DNA of 64,000 bases from an uncultured Bacteroides sp. Lineage in GTDB: Bacteria; Bacteroidota; Bacteroidia; Bacteroidales; Bacteroidaceae. The first letter of the stretch is position 1, and the number at the start of each line of letters is the position of its first letter. The position numbers were made by a program, and so were the translations under genes. The notes beneath the pieces are model-generated. The model had not been told where the DNA came from. It made no database searches and worked only from the letters and a program-made list of their open reading frames with translations. The stretch covers positions 134,099 to 198,098 of the forward strand of contig USLU01000002.1 of NCBI GenBank assembly GCA_900555635.1. Direction: 5' to 3'. Shown in pieces: positions 45,925 to 56,900 of the stretch.

Positions 45925-46004
45925 ATAATCAGGTGTTTTGCTTATCTTCGCCGCAATTTATCGAACTTCTGCTTCGGTAAAAAGTTGAAAATAGAAAATA
46001 GTAT

Positions 46005-47474
46005 ATGAAACGAATAATCTTCATCTTATTATATATAGCATTCATCCTGCCTCTTGCCGCAAAGCCTCCCAAATACGAGGTACGCGCAGCATGGATCACT
46101 GCTGTTTATGGTCTGGATTGGCCCCGCACCCGTGCAACTTCTCCCGAAGGCATACGCAAGCAACAAGCCGAACTGATTGAAATACTGGATCAGCTGAAAG
46201 CTGCCAATTTCAATACGATACTGTTTCAAACCCGAACGCGCGGAGATGTGCTTTATAACTCCTCCATAGAGCCTTACAACTCCATCCTGACCGGCAAGAC
46301 CGGCGGCAATCCCGGTTATGATCCACTAGCGTTTGCGGTACAAGAATGCCATAGACGGGGCATGGAATGTCATGCCTGGATGGTAACCATTCCTTTAGGA
46401 AACCGCAAGCATGTTGCCGCTTTAGGAAATGAATCGGTAACCAAAAGAAAATCGGCTATTTGTGTACCCTACAAACGTGAATATTTCCTCAATCCGGGTC
46501 ATCCGCAAACCAAAGAATACTTGATGAGCTTGGTCCGAGAGGTAGTAGAACGCTATGATGTAGACGGAGTACACTTCGATTATCTGCGTTATCCGGAGAA
46601 TGCACCCCGCTTTCCGGATAGCTACGATTACAAGAAGTACGGCAATGGGCGTAGTCTTGCCCAGTGGCGACGTGATAATATCACCGAAATTGTCCGCTAT
46701 ATCTATAAAGGTGTAAAAGCCTTGAAACCGTGGGTAAAAGTAAGTACATGCCCTGTAGGTAAATATCGTGACACTTCCCGATACTCTTCACGCGGCTGGA
46801 ATGCCTTCCATACCGTGAACCAAGATGTAGAAGGATGGTTGGGAGAAGGCATTCAAGACCAAGTTTATCCAATGATGTATTTCCGTGGCAACGGTTTTTA
46901 TCCTTTCGCCCTCGACTGGAAAGAACAAAGTAACGGACGACAGATTATTCCCGGTCTAGGTATCTATTTCCTTCATCCCGACGAGGGAAACTGGACTGTA
47001 GATGAAATAGAACGCCAGATTAATTTTATCCGCGCACATAACCTGGACGGTGAAGCACATTATCGCGTCAAGTATCTGATGGATAATACTCAGGATATTT
47101 ATGATATTTTGGAAGAAAACTATTATACCGCCCAAGCTTTGCAACCCGCTATGCCGTGGATTGATAATATTCCTCCCACTGCTCCTACTAAACTCAGCGT
47201 CGAGCATCAAGGAGACGGCTATACTTTACTACGTTGGCAACCCGCCACAGACAATGATAAGCGTAATGCACCGACTTATGTGATCTACGGTTCGGACACT
47301 TATCCTGTAGATACCTCCAACCCGGAAAACATTCTGGCGCAACGGGTACAGGGTACAGAATACCTATATGCGCCGATACGTCCGTGGAAAGCAAAGAAAT
47401 ATTTTGCTGTAACAGCTGTTGATCGTTGTGGGAATGAGAGTAATGCCGATCAAATAACTAATACAAAGAATTGA
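46005..47474 (+). CDS. Secreted GH10-like hydrolase (GHL10/DUF187 family), copy 2
   Basis: A 489-residue paralogue of the protein at 37165-38676. The signal peptide is about residues 1-18 (IIFILLYIAFILPLAA). The barrel shows YEVRAAWITAVYGLDWP, NFNTILFQTRTRGDVLY, GMECHAWMVTIP and DVDGVHFDYLRYPE, and a C-terminal fibronectin-like domain begins near residue 395 (PPTAPTKLSVEHQGDGYT). It keeps the acidic residues of the DVDxxHxDxxxY line. Its gene stands 66 bp upstream of a second TPR-sensor kinase. Substrate is unsettled, as for copy 1. Confidence 0.9.
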   Translation: MKRIIFILLYIAFILPLAAKPPKYEVRAAWITAVYGLDWPRTRATSPEGIRKQQAELIEILDQLKAANFNTILFQTRTRGDVLYNSSIEPYNSILTGKTGGNPGYDPLAFAVQECHRRGMECHAWMVTIPLGNRKHVAALGNESVTKRKSAICVPYKREYFLNPGHPQTKEYLMSLVREVVERYDVDGVHFDYLRYPENAPRFPDSYDYKKYGNGRSLAQWRRDNITEIVRYIYKGVKALKPWVKVSTCPVGKYRDTSRYSSRGWNAFHTVNQDVEGWLGEGIQDQVYPMMYFRGNGFYPFALDWKEQSNGRQIIPGLGIYFLHPDEGNWTVDEIERQINFIRAHNLDGEAHYRVKYLMDNTQDIYDILEENYYTAQALQPAMPWIDNIPPTAPTKLSVEHQGDGYTLLRWQPATDNDKRNAPTYVIYGSDTYPVDTSNPENILAQRVQGTEYLYAPIRPWKAKKYFAVTAVDRCGNESNADQITNTKN

Positions 47475-47489
47475 TTTAGAATATTTTCA

Positions 47490-47520
47490 TTTGTATTTTC
47501 TAATTCTTTCATTACATTTG
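47490..47520 (+). promoter_or_regulatory. Promoter of the LytS-like kinase and LytTR regulator pair
   Basis: TTTG (47490-47493), 19-nt spacer, TACATTTG (47513-47520). Both boxes match perfectly. The start codon is 21 bp downstream, so kinase and regulator can be transcribed apart from GHL10 copy 2. Confidence 0.8.
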
Positions 47521-47540
47521 TTGAACTTAAAACTAATGCA

Positions 47541-49595
47541 ATGAAAAGAGGACTTTTTTTCCCATGTTTACTCCTTGTATCATGGATTGCAGGAAGTATC
47601 AGTTGCAGCTCACCCGTTTCTCAAAAAACAGATTGGCGGCAACGCATAGACTCCGTAGCTCGTATTAATTACAATTTAGCATTCGGCTATCCCGATTCGG
47701 TGCGGCAAATACTTTCACACCTACCCATTCCTGCGGAAGACAGTATAAACCAATATTATCTCTACCTGCACTACGGTCGTTGTTACTATTTAAACGACCA
47801 AATGGATTCAACTCTCGCATGTATGAGCATTGTAGAAAATTTTTGCAAGCGTAATCCGTTTTCTCCTTCCATACACTCTCTTCTAGCGGGTGCTTACAAT
47901 ATACGGGCAGTAGTTTACCTGACGCGAAATGAACGAAAGGACGCCCTATCTTATCTCAATCTCGCTTACCAGCATATACAGCAAGCTGATATTCGCCGCG
48001 AAATGCCCAATATATGTGTAAATGCCGCCGACATTTGCCGACAAATGGGAAAGTTACCTCAAGCTACAGCTTGGTATAGGCGTGCAATGGTCGCTGCCGA
48101 CTCTCTGCAAATGCCCGAAATGATGCACTGTATCCATACCGGATTAGGATTAATTTATGCCGACTTGAATAATTTTGAAAAAGCACACTTCTACTTATCA
48201 ATAGCTGATACCCTCTATCCTCCTCAAACCCCTTATGAATCATACTACTTCTATAACACAAGGTCGAATTGCTATACCTTCGAAAATAAGCATCTTCAAG
48301 CTTTAGAATGCAGTAGAAAGGCCTATGAATTTGCAAAAGAAATAAAACAAGATCTGGCCAGAGCTACAGCAGAAGCCAATATCGGCGAAACATTTCTAGC
48401 ACTCGGAAATATTGATTCTGCCCGATATTATCTAGATCTTGCCAGCAAATACTATTTTGTTTCACCAGATGCAGATACTAGCATACGTTTTTTTATCAAA
48501 GGAATATATGCTTCGATTGCCTTGGCAGAAAATGATCTTGCTAAAGCCAACCGCATTCTATCAGAACCATATGATCCTTCAGTCATCGGAGCTGCCTACC
48601 TCTACCTGCACAATAAACGCTTGGTGGAATATTATACAAAAATCAGTGATTTTAAAAAAGCAAATCAATATCAGAAGTTAGTTACACTATATGACGACTC
48701 ATTACGAAACTCACGTTATCAGAACAGCATTGCCGAGATCGATATGCGTTACCGTCAGGATACCGCCCTACTTCGTCGCGATATCGTTATAGCCAATACC
48801 AACAGCCGGGTTTCGGATTTGCAAAGTACTGTCACTCTTACCATTTCATTATTGGTATTAACCTTAATTGTTGTACTATCTATTTATAGTTATATCCGTC
48901 GACGGAATGAGCGCAAACGTCGTGAACAACTCAGTCTTATTACCAAACTGCGTATGGAAAATGTACGAAACCGATTCTCCCCTCATTTTGTATTCAATGT
49001 ACTAAATGCCGTTATTGGTTCCTTGTCTCGCGAAGAAAGTAAAGCACTGCCGTTACGACTTCTCATTCAAGTATTACGAAGCAACCTGCTCATTTCGGAC
49101 AAGATAGCCATACCGCTCCATGAAGAGATTGAACTGGTAAAAAGCTATGCCGGACTGCGCCAAAGTACCAATCCGGCAACCCCAACCGTAGAATGGAATA
49201 TTTCACCGGATATTAATCTTGACCTGCTACTACCTGCCATGATTATCCAAATACCGGTAGAAAATGCTTTGAAACATGCTTTCCCTTCGACTTACAATTC
49301 AGATGAAACACCTTTGGTATCTATACAAATAATACCCAAAGGCAATGGCTACACTCTAATCATCATAGAAGACAACGGAATAGGCTACATACCGGGTGCC
49401 AAACCTTCCGACAGACTTCATTCCAACGATACAGGAACAGGCATCCACATACTGTTCCGCACTGTGGAACTATTGAACTTGAAAAATATTCATAAAATGA
49501 CATTTGAGATTACCGACCGTTCTGTCAACCAAACAGAAGCACATGGTACCCGTGTCACCATTCTAATACCCTCCATATACAATTATAACTCATGA
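47541..49595 (+). CDS. TPR-sensor histidine kinase of the LytS/YehU class
   Basis: A 684-residue kinase with a lipoprotein-like signal (SWIAGSISC), a periplasmic TPR region (about 30-400, with NYNLAFGYPDSVRQIL and MGKLPQATAWYRRAM), a membrane helix (about 431-453) and a His_kinase domain of the PF06580 type. The phospho-accepting His482 lies in FSPHFVFNVLN where the usual form is NPHFLFN. The HATPase part has PVENALKHA and EDNGIGYIPG with GTGIHIL. The class differs from the HEIRTP kinases at 17571 and 38717. Its last codons overlap the start of the LytTR gene by 4 bp (ATGA), so they are a coupled pair. Confidence 0.9.
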   Translation: MKRGLFFPCLLLVSWIAGSISCSSPVSQKTDWRQRIDSVARINYNLAFGYPDSVRQILSHLPIPAEDSINQYYLYLHYGRCYYLNDQMDSTLACMSIVENFCKRNPFSPSIHSLLAGAYNIRAVVYLTRNERKDALSYLNLAYQHIQQADIRREMPNICVNAADICRQMGKLPQATAWYRRAMVAADSLQMPEMMHCIHTGLGLIYADLNNFEKAHFYLSIADTLYPPQTPYESYYFYNTRSNCYTFENKHLQALECSRKAYEFAKEIKQDLARATAEANIGETFLALGNIDSARYYLDLASKYYFVSPDADTSIRFFIKGIYASIALAENDLAKANRILSEPYDPSVIGAAYLYLHNKRLVEYYTKISDFKKANQYQKLVTLYDDSLRNSRYQNSIAEIDMRYRQDTALLRRDIVIANTNSRVSDLQSTVTLTISLLVLTLIVVLSIYSYIRRRNERKRREQLSLITKLRMENVRNRFSPHFVFNVLNAVIGSLSREESKALPLRLLIQVLRSNLLISDKIAIPLHEEIELVKSYAGLRQSTNPATPTVEWNISPDINLDLLLPAMIIQIPVENALKHAFPSTYNSDETPLVSIQIIPKGNGYTLIIIEDNGIGYIPGAKPSDRLHSNDTGTGIHILFRTVELLNLKNIHKMTFEITDRSVNQTEAHGTRVTILIPSIYNYNS

Positions 49596-50356
49596 AAAAC
49601 ACTCCTATTACCACCATGATTGTGGATGATGAACCGGCTTGCATCAAGCGACTCATCCAAGACCTGGAAGCTTTCCCCGAAATACAGGTCATAGAAACCG
49701 TTACTTCTGCCGACAAAGCCCGGAAGACAATCGTCAAACAGCAGCCCGACCTTCTATTCTTGGATGTGGAGATGCCAGGAACCAACGGCATCGAGCTATT
49801 ACAGAGTATTCGTCCCGAAGTTCATCCGGGTCTGTGCGTCGTGTTCTATAGCGCTTTCAACCAGTATATGATTGACGCTCTTCGTGCCGCCGCCTTTGAC
49901 TTCTTATTAAAACCGTATCAACCGGAAGAGTTAGAGTACATCATTAATCGTATCAAGCGTGAACAGGAACTGAACCCGTTAAACTTTGAGCAATCCATGC
50001 GTCGACTGCTTTCAGATGATCGCAAGTTTGCCATACAAACCATCACCGGTCTACTGTTACTTAAACGCTCGGATATTCTTTGTTTCCAGTTTTTAAGCGA
50101 CAACCATTGTTGGCAAATGATACTTACTGACCGAAGCCACCACAAACTCCGCAACAGCACAACAGCAAAAGAGCTACTGAACATCAGCAACTCTTTCGTT
50201 CAAACCGGGCAGGATTGCATTCTGAACCTCGATTACTTGTTGAGTATTGAAAACAAATCTCTCCGTTGCATTCTGCATCCTCCATTTCAGGACTTAGCGA
50301 TTACGGTATCACGCAGATACTTTGGAAAAATAAGAGAATTGTTAGAGATGATATAA
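49592..50356 (+). CDS. LytTR-family response regulator
   Basis: A 254-residue regulator with an N-terminal receiver (residues about 5-120), phosphorylated at Asp58 in FLDVEMPGTNGIELL, with the conserved Lys in LLKPYQPEEL. The C-terminal LytTR DNA-binding domain (about 150-250) shows LLLKRSDILCFQFLSDNHCW and SNSFVQTGQDCILNLDYLLSIE. It is translated in overlap with the kinase at 47541 and is its presumed partner. The stop codon is only 9 bp from that of the converging GLUG gene, with no hairpin between. Its targets may include the neighbouring surface-protein cluster, which is inference. Confidence 0.92.
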   Translation: MKNTPITTMIVDDEPACIKRLIQDLEAFPEIQVIETVTSADKARKTIVKQQPDLLFLDVEMPGTNGIELLQSIRPEVHPGLCVVFYSAFNQYMIDALRAAAFDFLLKPYQPEELEYIINRIKREQELNPLNFEQSMRRLLSDDRKFAIQTITGLLLLKRSDILCFQFLSDNHCWQMILTDRSHHKLRNSTTAKELLNISNSFVQTGQDCILNLDYLLSIENKSLRCILHPPFQDLAITVSRRYFGKIRELLEMI

Positions 50357-50365
50357 ATATTACAG

Positions 50366-52729
50366 TCACTTTTTTATTAGAACCGGATATCCTTGGTTTT
50401 CTCGTTCTGATACAGCCTGTCCAAACTTAAATCCACAGTCTGAAGGCAATGCAGCATTCAATTGCTGCACTGTTTGATTCCTCATCTGTAATACAGACAT
50501 TGCAGAATTGTTTTCTCCCATATAATTTCCAGATTCTCCATATCCTTGTTTTATACCTAGATTTCCATCATATAACCAATAGCTATTAATAACTTTATGG
50601 AATTCTATAGTTATGCCATTACCAGAAAGTCCACCAACCTTGCCACTAGAACTTTCAATTTTTTGAGCAGTACTATAACTTCCAATAACATAAGGATAAT
50701 TATAGAAAGACATCAATCCTGTAATTCCACCAGCAAACACATCTTCTGAATTGACAGAGGTCTTAGCAAATACGTTTCCTGTATTAAAACAAGCTGTTAC
50801 CCAAGCATCATATCCTGTAATACCACCGGCATAAACTTGAACATCTCTTGCTTTTTCACCTTGCGCATATACATTTCCATGATTTTCACACCCTTCTATT
50901 TTGATCTTTTCTACAAAAGCACAAATACCTCCCGCATAAACTGCCGTAAGATTACCTATAACTCCATAATGCTCACCATAGGCATAAACGTCTCCAAAAT
51001 TAGTACATCCGGAAACTATTTTAAAAGGTTGACCACATATGCCACCGGCATAAGAATGTGCAGCATCTGTATATACCGTCCCCCAATTAACATTATCAAT
51101 GTTAGAACTACTCATTCCGGCTATGCCACCAGCATAGCCTCCTATTTCTGCTTTCAAAGTCACAGTTCCTCTATTAACACATCTTGCAACATTCCCAGAA
51201 CCAGATATACCACCAGCACAAGCATTAAAGTCTCCAGATTTAATATAGACCGTACCATTATTAAAGCAATCTTCCGCATCCCCCATGCCACAAATACCAC
51301 CAGCATATCCATCAAAATGATAAGTGCTTACCACTACACTTCCATCATTCGTACAAGCAATTATTCTCGTATTACTATTTGAGAAGAATCCACAAATGCC
51401 TCCACCCATTGAACCTGACCCTCTTATGTAGATCGTAGCATTGTTATAGCAATTAATAACAGAAGAGTCCAAAGCATAACCACAGACACCTCCAGACGAG
51501 CCAATAGTTATAGAAGTGCCATAAAGAACATTCCCACTCATAATATTAATATTTGATAAGTCTGAGTTCACCACATGACCAAATAACCCTCTGTGAATAT
51601 TAAATGAGTCACTTTGGGGAACATTGAGGTTATATATTTTCTTTCCATTCCCATTAAAAACACCCTCAAAAGGACTCAGCATTGTACCGATGGTTGCCCA
51701 TTTTTGGGAGCCTAAGTCAATATCAACCATCTGAATAAACTTCTTACCTTTAATGTTTTTCATATTGGCAGACATCCAAGCCAGTTGCCGTGCATTCTCT
51801 ATCATAAAAAAACCTTCAGAATTCAATTTGGTTGGTTCTTCTTGCCCACCGTCCCACACTTCAATTGCGCTACTCTCATCCAAAACCAATTCTTTTACAT
51901 ATCTCTTTCCGGCAACAAAATCCTCTTTGACATCCCAAACCACCGGAATACCTTTACCTTCACTCGTATAAAAGCTGAATACTATTTTCCCTTTTCCTTG
52001 CTTTACGGGATAGATAACATAACGAACAGTTGTAAATTCACTAGTTCCTATCATCGGAGCATCCGTAATATTCACTGTTACATAATTCTGACTATCCATG
52101 CCACTAAAATTCACATCATTCAACGAGCCATCTTCTATATTCAACAAAGTTCTAGCCATCACTCCATTTCCCGACATTGTGAACTGCTTCAATATAAAAG
52201 GCATACTCTTCGATTTGATTTTTAACTCCACAATGGCACATACATGTTTCATTGTAAACTCTATTCTATTAGTATTATCTGGTTTGGAACTACCATCACT
52301 AACCATGCTCAGCATATCACTGATACCCTCCCAGCTATTACTTTTCATATCCTGCACAGCCAAATCCTTTAATATGATTTCTGTACGTGAAGAAGATGAT
52401 ACATAAGGATAAAAAGCATAATAAGCCTGCGAGCCAATCACTGTACCCGCAAAGTCTGAAGTCTTGGATTCCACTCCCTCTGCCAAAGTAGAAGTCAGAT
52501 ATGCCGAGTTGCTTAAGTTCGTTCCAAAGATGCCCAATTTATCACCACTCTTCCACTTTACAACTGCCATTTCATCTTCTTCCGATACAGCTAGTCTTGT
52601 ATCAGCAGATGTATGCTGATGAACGGTAGCAAATAAAAAGCGTTCACTCGAAATACTTTCATCAAACATTTCCTGTCGGCAGGAAACCAATGCCAATAGT
52701 ATACTACTATATATTATAATCTTTTTCAT
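50366..52729 (-). CDS. Fimbrillin-like lipoprotein with GLUG repeats
   Basis: A 787-residue surface lipoprotein with a signal peptide ending LALVSC (Cys17). Residues about 25-285 resemble the Bacteroides fimbrillin fold (DKLGIFGTNL, DFAGTVIGSQAYYAFYPY). From about residue 300 an ARQLAWMSANM start leads to a long array of GLUG-like repeats of about 25-30 residues, with recurring AGGICG and AGGITG and Cys-Asn-Asn/Asn-Gly turns (FNNGTVYI, VNRGTVTL, TNFGDVYA). A tail resembling a cap ends in QGYPVLIKK. The protein is probably exported to the outer surface as an adhesin or filament part. It is the last of three minus-strand genes and lies 19 bp after the BACON gene. Confidence 0.8.
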   Translation of the reverse strand: MKKIIIYSSILLALVSCRQEMFDESISSERFLFATVHQHTSADTRLAVSEEDEMAVVKWKSGDKLGIFGTNLSNSAYLTSTLAEGVESKTSDFAGTVIGSQAYYAFYPYVSSSSRTEIILKDLAVQDMKSNSWEGISDMLSMVSDGSSKPDNTNRIEFTMKHVCAIVELKIKSKSMPFILKQFTMSGNGVMARTLLNIEDGSLNDVNFSGMDSQNYVTVNITDAPMIGTSEFTTVRYVIYPVKQGKGKIVFSFYTSEGKGIPVVWDVKEDFVAGKRYVKELVLDESSAIEVWDGGQEEPTKLNSEGFFMIENARQLAWMSANMKNIKGKKFIQMVDIDLGSQKWATIGTMLSPFEGVFNGNGKKIYNLNVPQSDSFNIHRGLFGHVVNSDLSNINIMSGNVLYGTSITIGSSGGVCGYALDSSVINCYNNATIYIRGSGSMGGGICGFFSNSNTRIIACTNDGSVVVSTYHFDGYAGGICGMGDAEDCFNNGTVYIKSGDFNACAGGISGSGNVARCVNRGTVTLKAEIGGYAGGIAGMSSSNIDNVNWGTVYTDAAHSYAGGICGQPFKIVSGCTNFGDVYAYGEHYGVIGNLTAVYAGGICAFVEKIKIEGCENHGNVYAQGEKARDVQVYAGGITGYDAWVTACFNTGNVFAKTSVNSEDVFAGGITGLMSFYNYPYVIGSYSTAQKIESSSGKVGGLSGNGITIEFHKVINSYWLYDGNLGIKQGYGESGNYMGENNSAMSVLQMRNQTVQQLNAALPSDCGFKFGQAVSERENQGYPVLIKK

Positions 52730-52748
52730 ATCATTTCAAGTTTAGACA

Positions 52749-53924
52749 TTACCACTCATTATCATTTTCGAAGTCAGGCAATTTCGAAGCCTTTTGTACA
52801 ATAGATAATATACATTTCTTCTGTCCGGCACTAAAAACGACATCTGCATTCCTTTCTGCCTGATATTTATTAGTTGTGTATGATAACTTTACAATTGAGC
52901 TACCGACCCCACTGTTTTGAGACAAAGTTATCCACTTGGGAATTCCATCGGCTTGCCAAGCTGCATCATTCGTTGTTATGGTTAAATTGAATTCTCCGGA
53001 ATCAGACGATACTATTTTATCAAGGACATCCAGACTAATCAAAGGCAGTGCTCCTCGTCTAATAATCGTGACTTTTCTCTCTATAGAACCAGAGGTAAAG
53101 GTTAAAGTTCCATTCTCTTCAAAAACGCTTGAAGTAGCAGCAACCATTACTGAAACAGTTCCATTTCCGTTACCTTGATTAACATTTGTTGTAATCCATT
53201 TTTCATTAGCTTCCACCGTCCATTCCGCATTACTTGTAACCGTTATATCAAAAGTTCTTCCTTCGGCTGTAACATCAATTTCTGATTCAGCCGATATAGT
53301 CATATAAGCTACTGCAGCAGCTCTACTTATATTTAAAGCGCAACTAACTCCTGCAGCGGTAAATGTGATTACAGCCCTGTCTGCCACAAGTGTCTCATTT
53401 TTGGCAACCGAAACTTCTACATCATTATTTCCATTACCACTTTTTTTATTAGGTACAGCCCAATCTTTGTCAGATGTAACTGTCCAATCCGTATTCGACG
53501 TAATTATCACTCTTACATTGCCACCATCTGAAGTTAGATTCTGTTCATTTGTCGGTGATATTGTTATCAAAGGCATAACTCCCGCTCTATTAACAGTGGT
53601 AGTCGCAGAGGTAGTTCCAGCATAGAAAGTCAATACAGCCTTGTCTGATTGAAGCATGAGATTTTCATCTACCCAAACAGTCACGTTCGCATTGCCATCA
53701 CCCATTGATGGATTTACAGTTATCCATCCTTCACTACAAACGCATTTCCAAGACGCATTTGATTCAACGGAAAGTTCAAATGTACCTCCAGAAGATAATA
53801 TATCCTTATTAGCAGGAGTCACTTTTACATACGCAGGTCCATCTTCACTTTTGCTGCCACAAGCATAAATAGTAATTAAGAAGGCCACCAAAATACAACA
53901 GTAATACCATCTTTCCAATTTCAT
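52749..53924 (-). CDS. Lipoprotein with four BACON domains
   Basis: A 391-residue protein with a lipoprotein signal (LITIYAC, Cys22) followed by four homologous beta-sandwich repeats of about 90 residues. Each follows the pattern TSDGGNVRVIITSNTDWTV, then WxxxxxxSGNGNN, then ADRAVITFTAAG. Repeats lie at about 35-120, 122-210, 212-295 and 297-380. BACON domains in Bacteroides often bind mucin or carbohydrate or serve as spacers for secreted enzymes. No catalytic module is seen. It lies between the GLUG gene and the M64 gene and probably belongs to one transcript with them. Confidence 0.88.
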   Translation of the reverse strand: MKLERWYYCCILVAFLITIYACGSKSEDGPAYVKVTPANKDILSSGGTFELSVESNASWKCVCSEGWITVNPSMGDGNANVTVWVDENLMLQSDKAVLTFYAGTTSATTTVNRAGVMPLITISPTNEQNLTSDGGNVRVIITSNTDWTVTSDKDWAVPNKKSGNGNNDVEVSVAKNETLVADRAVITFTAAGVSCALNISRAAAVAYMTISAESEIDVTAEGRTFDITVTSNAEWTVEANEKWITTNVNQGNGNGTVSVMVAATSSVFEENGTLTFTSGSIERKVTIIRRGALPLISLDVLDKIVSSDSGEFNLTITTNDAAWQADGIPKWITLSQNSGVGSSIVKLSYTTNKYQAERNADVVFSAGQKKCILSIVQKASKLPDFENDNEW

Positions 53925-53976
53925 AACATTTCATTATTAAAAAATTACAAACATCTGTCCATCACCTAAAAGCCAT

Positions 53977-56900
53977 CTATCTAAACTTAGATACTACCAC
54001 AGGCGGAGCCAATGGGACAAAGTCTTTGGCAGCTTTTTTTATACCAAGAGCACGTGTAACGACGGTACGATTTATCGCATCATACTCCAAGAATTTTCCC
54101 ATACTATAAGTTTCACCTGATAATTCCATGATCCATTTATAAATAGCTTGACGGGAAGGAGCATTAAATACCCCCATATTATCAAGCATAATGCTATTCT
54201 GCGTTGATCGCCATACACCGTATTGATAGGTACATCCTCCTTCATAGATACCTACTTGACCGGTATATGAGGCATTATTCAAGAATGAATTCCAACGAAT
54301 AGTATTCGGATCATTTGTAAAATCGACATTATTCCACCAGCCCAATGTACTTTGTTGAGTGATATAACCATTTTTTACATCTGTAGGAATAGTTCCCGAA
54401 TATGCATATTCATCAGCAAGTTTTCCGAAGCCATGCCCTACAGCTTCATGATGAATTATCTGTGAGAATGCTTCTTGGCTAAATCCAACAATTGGACAAT
54501 ACGCAATAGAAGCATTGTTATTATACATATAACAAGTACCTGCATATTTAGCATCATTCAACACTGTTACAATAAACGTATTACTTGTTTCCGTAATAGA
54601 GGGCACCTTCAATGCATATTCAAAACATTTATTATCATCCCCGCTTATTTCTGTACCTTCACCATACTTCGTAGAGAAAGCAGATTGATTATGATTTCCA
54701 ATTCCTTCATTTAGTGACACTGCCTTAACACAATATACATTAAATCTATTTCGGAAAGTTTTAACAGGCTCTACAGAGAAAAAATTCTCCATTGCGTCCT
54801 TCATTTTACTCTCATATTTACCTCCGGTCTCCATATCCTTATCTACAAACCCATCTCCCATAAATACAATATCAATTCCTTCGCCTACTGTAGAATTTTG
54901 CAAAGTGAGAATTTCCCCATCTTTACTAAAATCTGTAGAGACGTAGGGGGGATCCGGCACTCCAAACAATGATTGGATAAATTCCGGAAGCTTATTCCGG
55001 TCGTCAGCCAAGCCATAGACTACCCTTCCTAATTTATCAACAACTATAACCTCTGGCGTTCCCCTACCATATGCAAAATAAGGAACATTAAGCCCTTCTT
55101 CAGAATTCTTCTTAAACAACCATAAATTTACAAAATCATCTAATTCGTATTGCGCAATATATTTCTTTATTTCATTCAAATCTGATGCTTTATCCGGGTA
55201 ACCAGACTGGAGAGCTACGACTCCCAGCCCCTTATTCTTATACTCTTTCAATAACTTCACGATTGTAGGAGTATAAGCTAAAGAAAAACCACATCCGAAC
55301 CATGTCTGAAATATTATAGTATATTTATTTTCAGCAAAAAGATCTAACATGTGACATTCGGAGAAATTTAGATCCTCTACTACTACATCAGGCAATTGTG
55401 AATACTCAATAGGAGGAATCATAGTATACCCTCTTTGATAGATGACAGCAGACATCCTCTCTTTCCAGTCACTTCGTTGCAAAACGGATAGAGGGATTGG
55501 TCCCGATAAGTTATTATATCCTAATCTATAGTCTGCTGAAGCTCCTAATTTCCCAAAACTTTCAGGAATTGTTCCTGTTAGTAAATTGCTATATAAATCT
55601 AATGAATTTAGTTTAGGCATATTGCCTATGTTTCGAGGTATATTGCCAGACAAATTATTAAAACTCAAATTAAGATATGACAAATCACTCAATAGGTATA
55701 TTTCTTCTGGAATAGAACCTATGAGTGTATTACCATCCATGCGAATGTATCTCAAACTCTTCAAATTTCCTATAGATGAAGGAATGCTTCCACTTAACTG
55801 GTTTGAACAAATAATCAAATCCCAAAGATTATCACATCCTGACAAACTGTTTATAAGACTTCCCGCATCATCGTTCATTTTATTACAGCTTAATGTAAAA
55901 GATCGTAAAGATTTTAGTTTTCCAATAGAAATCGGAATCTTTCCGACAAGATTATTTGCGGAAAAACATATTGACTGTACTTGCCCATCTAATCCTGAAA
56001 TGCCAAACCATTCCTTTATTGGCTTATCACTACCCCAGTTCGTATTATCTTTCCAGCTATCACCACCGGTAGCATTGTATAAATCCATTAATATTGTTTT
56101 AACTCCATCTTGGCAGAGATATAAAGTATCTTTCTTATTATCTTTTCCTGCAAACAATATATAACCTTTACGATCAAACTCATTATTGATATCTACCTTA
56201 AATTCAATTTTATTTTCCACTAGACCTTTTGTTTGCGGTGTTGCAGGATGTATCCAACTTGATACCTCTTGAGGTATTACATAGGTATAATCAATATTTG
56301 ATTTCACAGTTATTGTAAATTGCTCCCCGCAACAAGACAAGCCGTTTATCTTCTTTTGTCCCAATATCAACGCATTCACTTGAGACTGTACTACAGTCAG
56401 CGTATCCGCCAGTGCCGAATTCTTATCTTTCACCACCACCTGCGCACTACGACCATCATAACTTTCATTGGCATCCACGGATAAAGTCAATTTATCGACC
56501 CTTAGAGCTCTTGTCATAACTTGCTTTATCCAAGTAACATCAGACGGAATCAATACATCATACTCTATATTAGCCCGTATATCAATTTCTACTTTAGCCT
56601 GTTCATTGGACACATAACACTCGTTTTCCGACAAGATCAAAACATCTTTTTGCGCTTGAAACACATGTACTGTATCTTTCAACCCGGCACTTTCAAAAAC
56701 AATCATTCCTTGACGACGCCCATCTTCAGTACCTTCCTTAACTTCAAATTTCTCCACTTTAGTTTCAAGAGCCCTCGTTTTTGCTGCGTTCACACGGCTA
56801 ATCCATACCGCACTTTCCTCCGGAATCTTTACAGTATAACTATTATTCGTTTGCAACTGTATATCGAATTTTCCTCCACCGGCATCAACTTCTATCTTAT

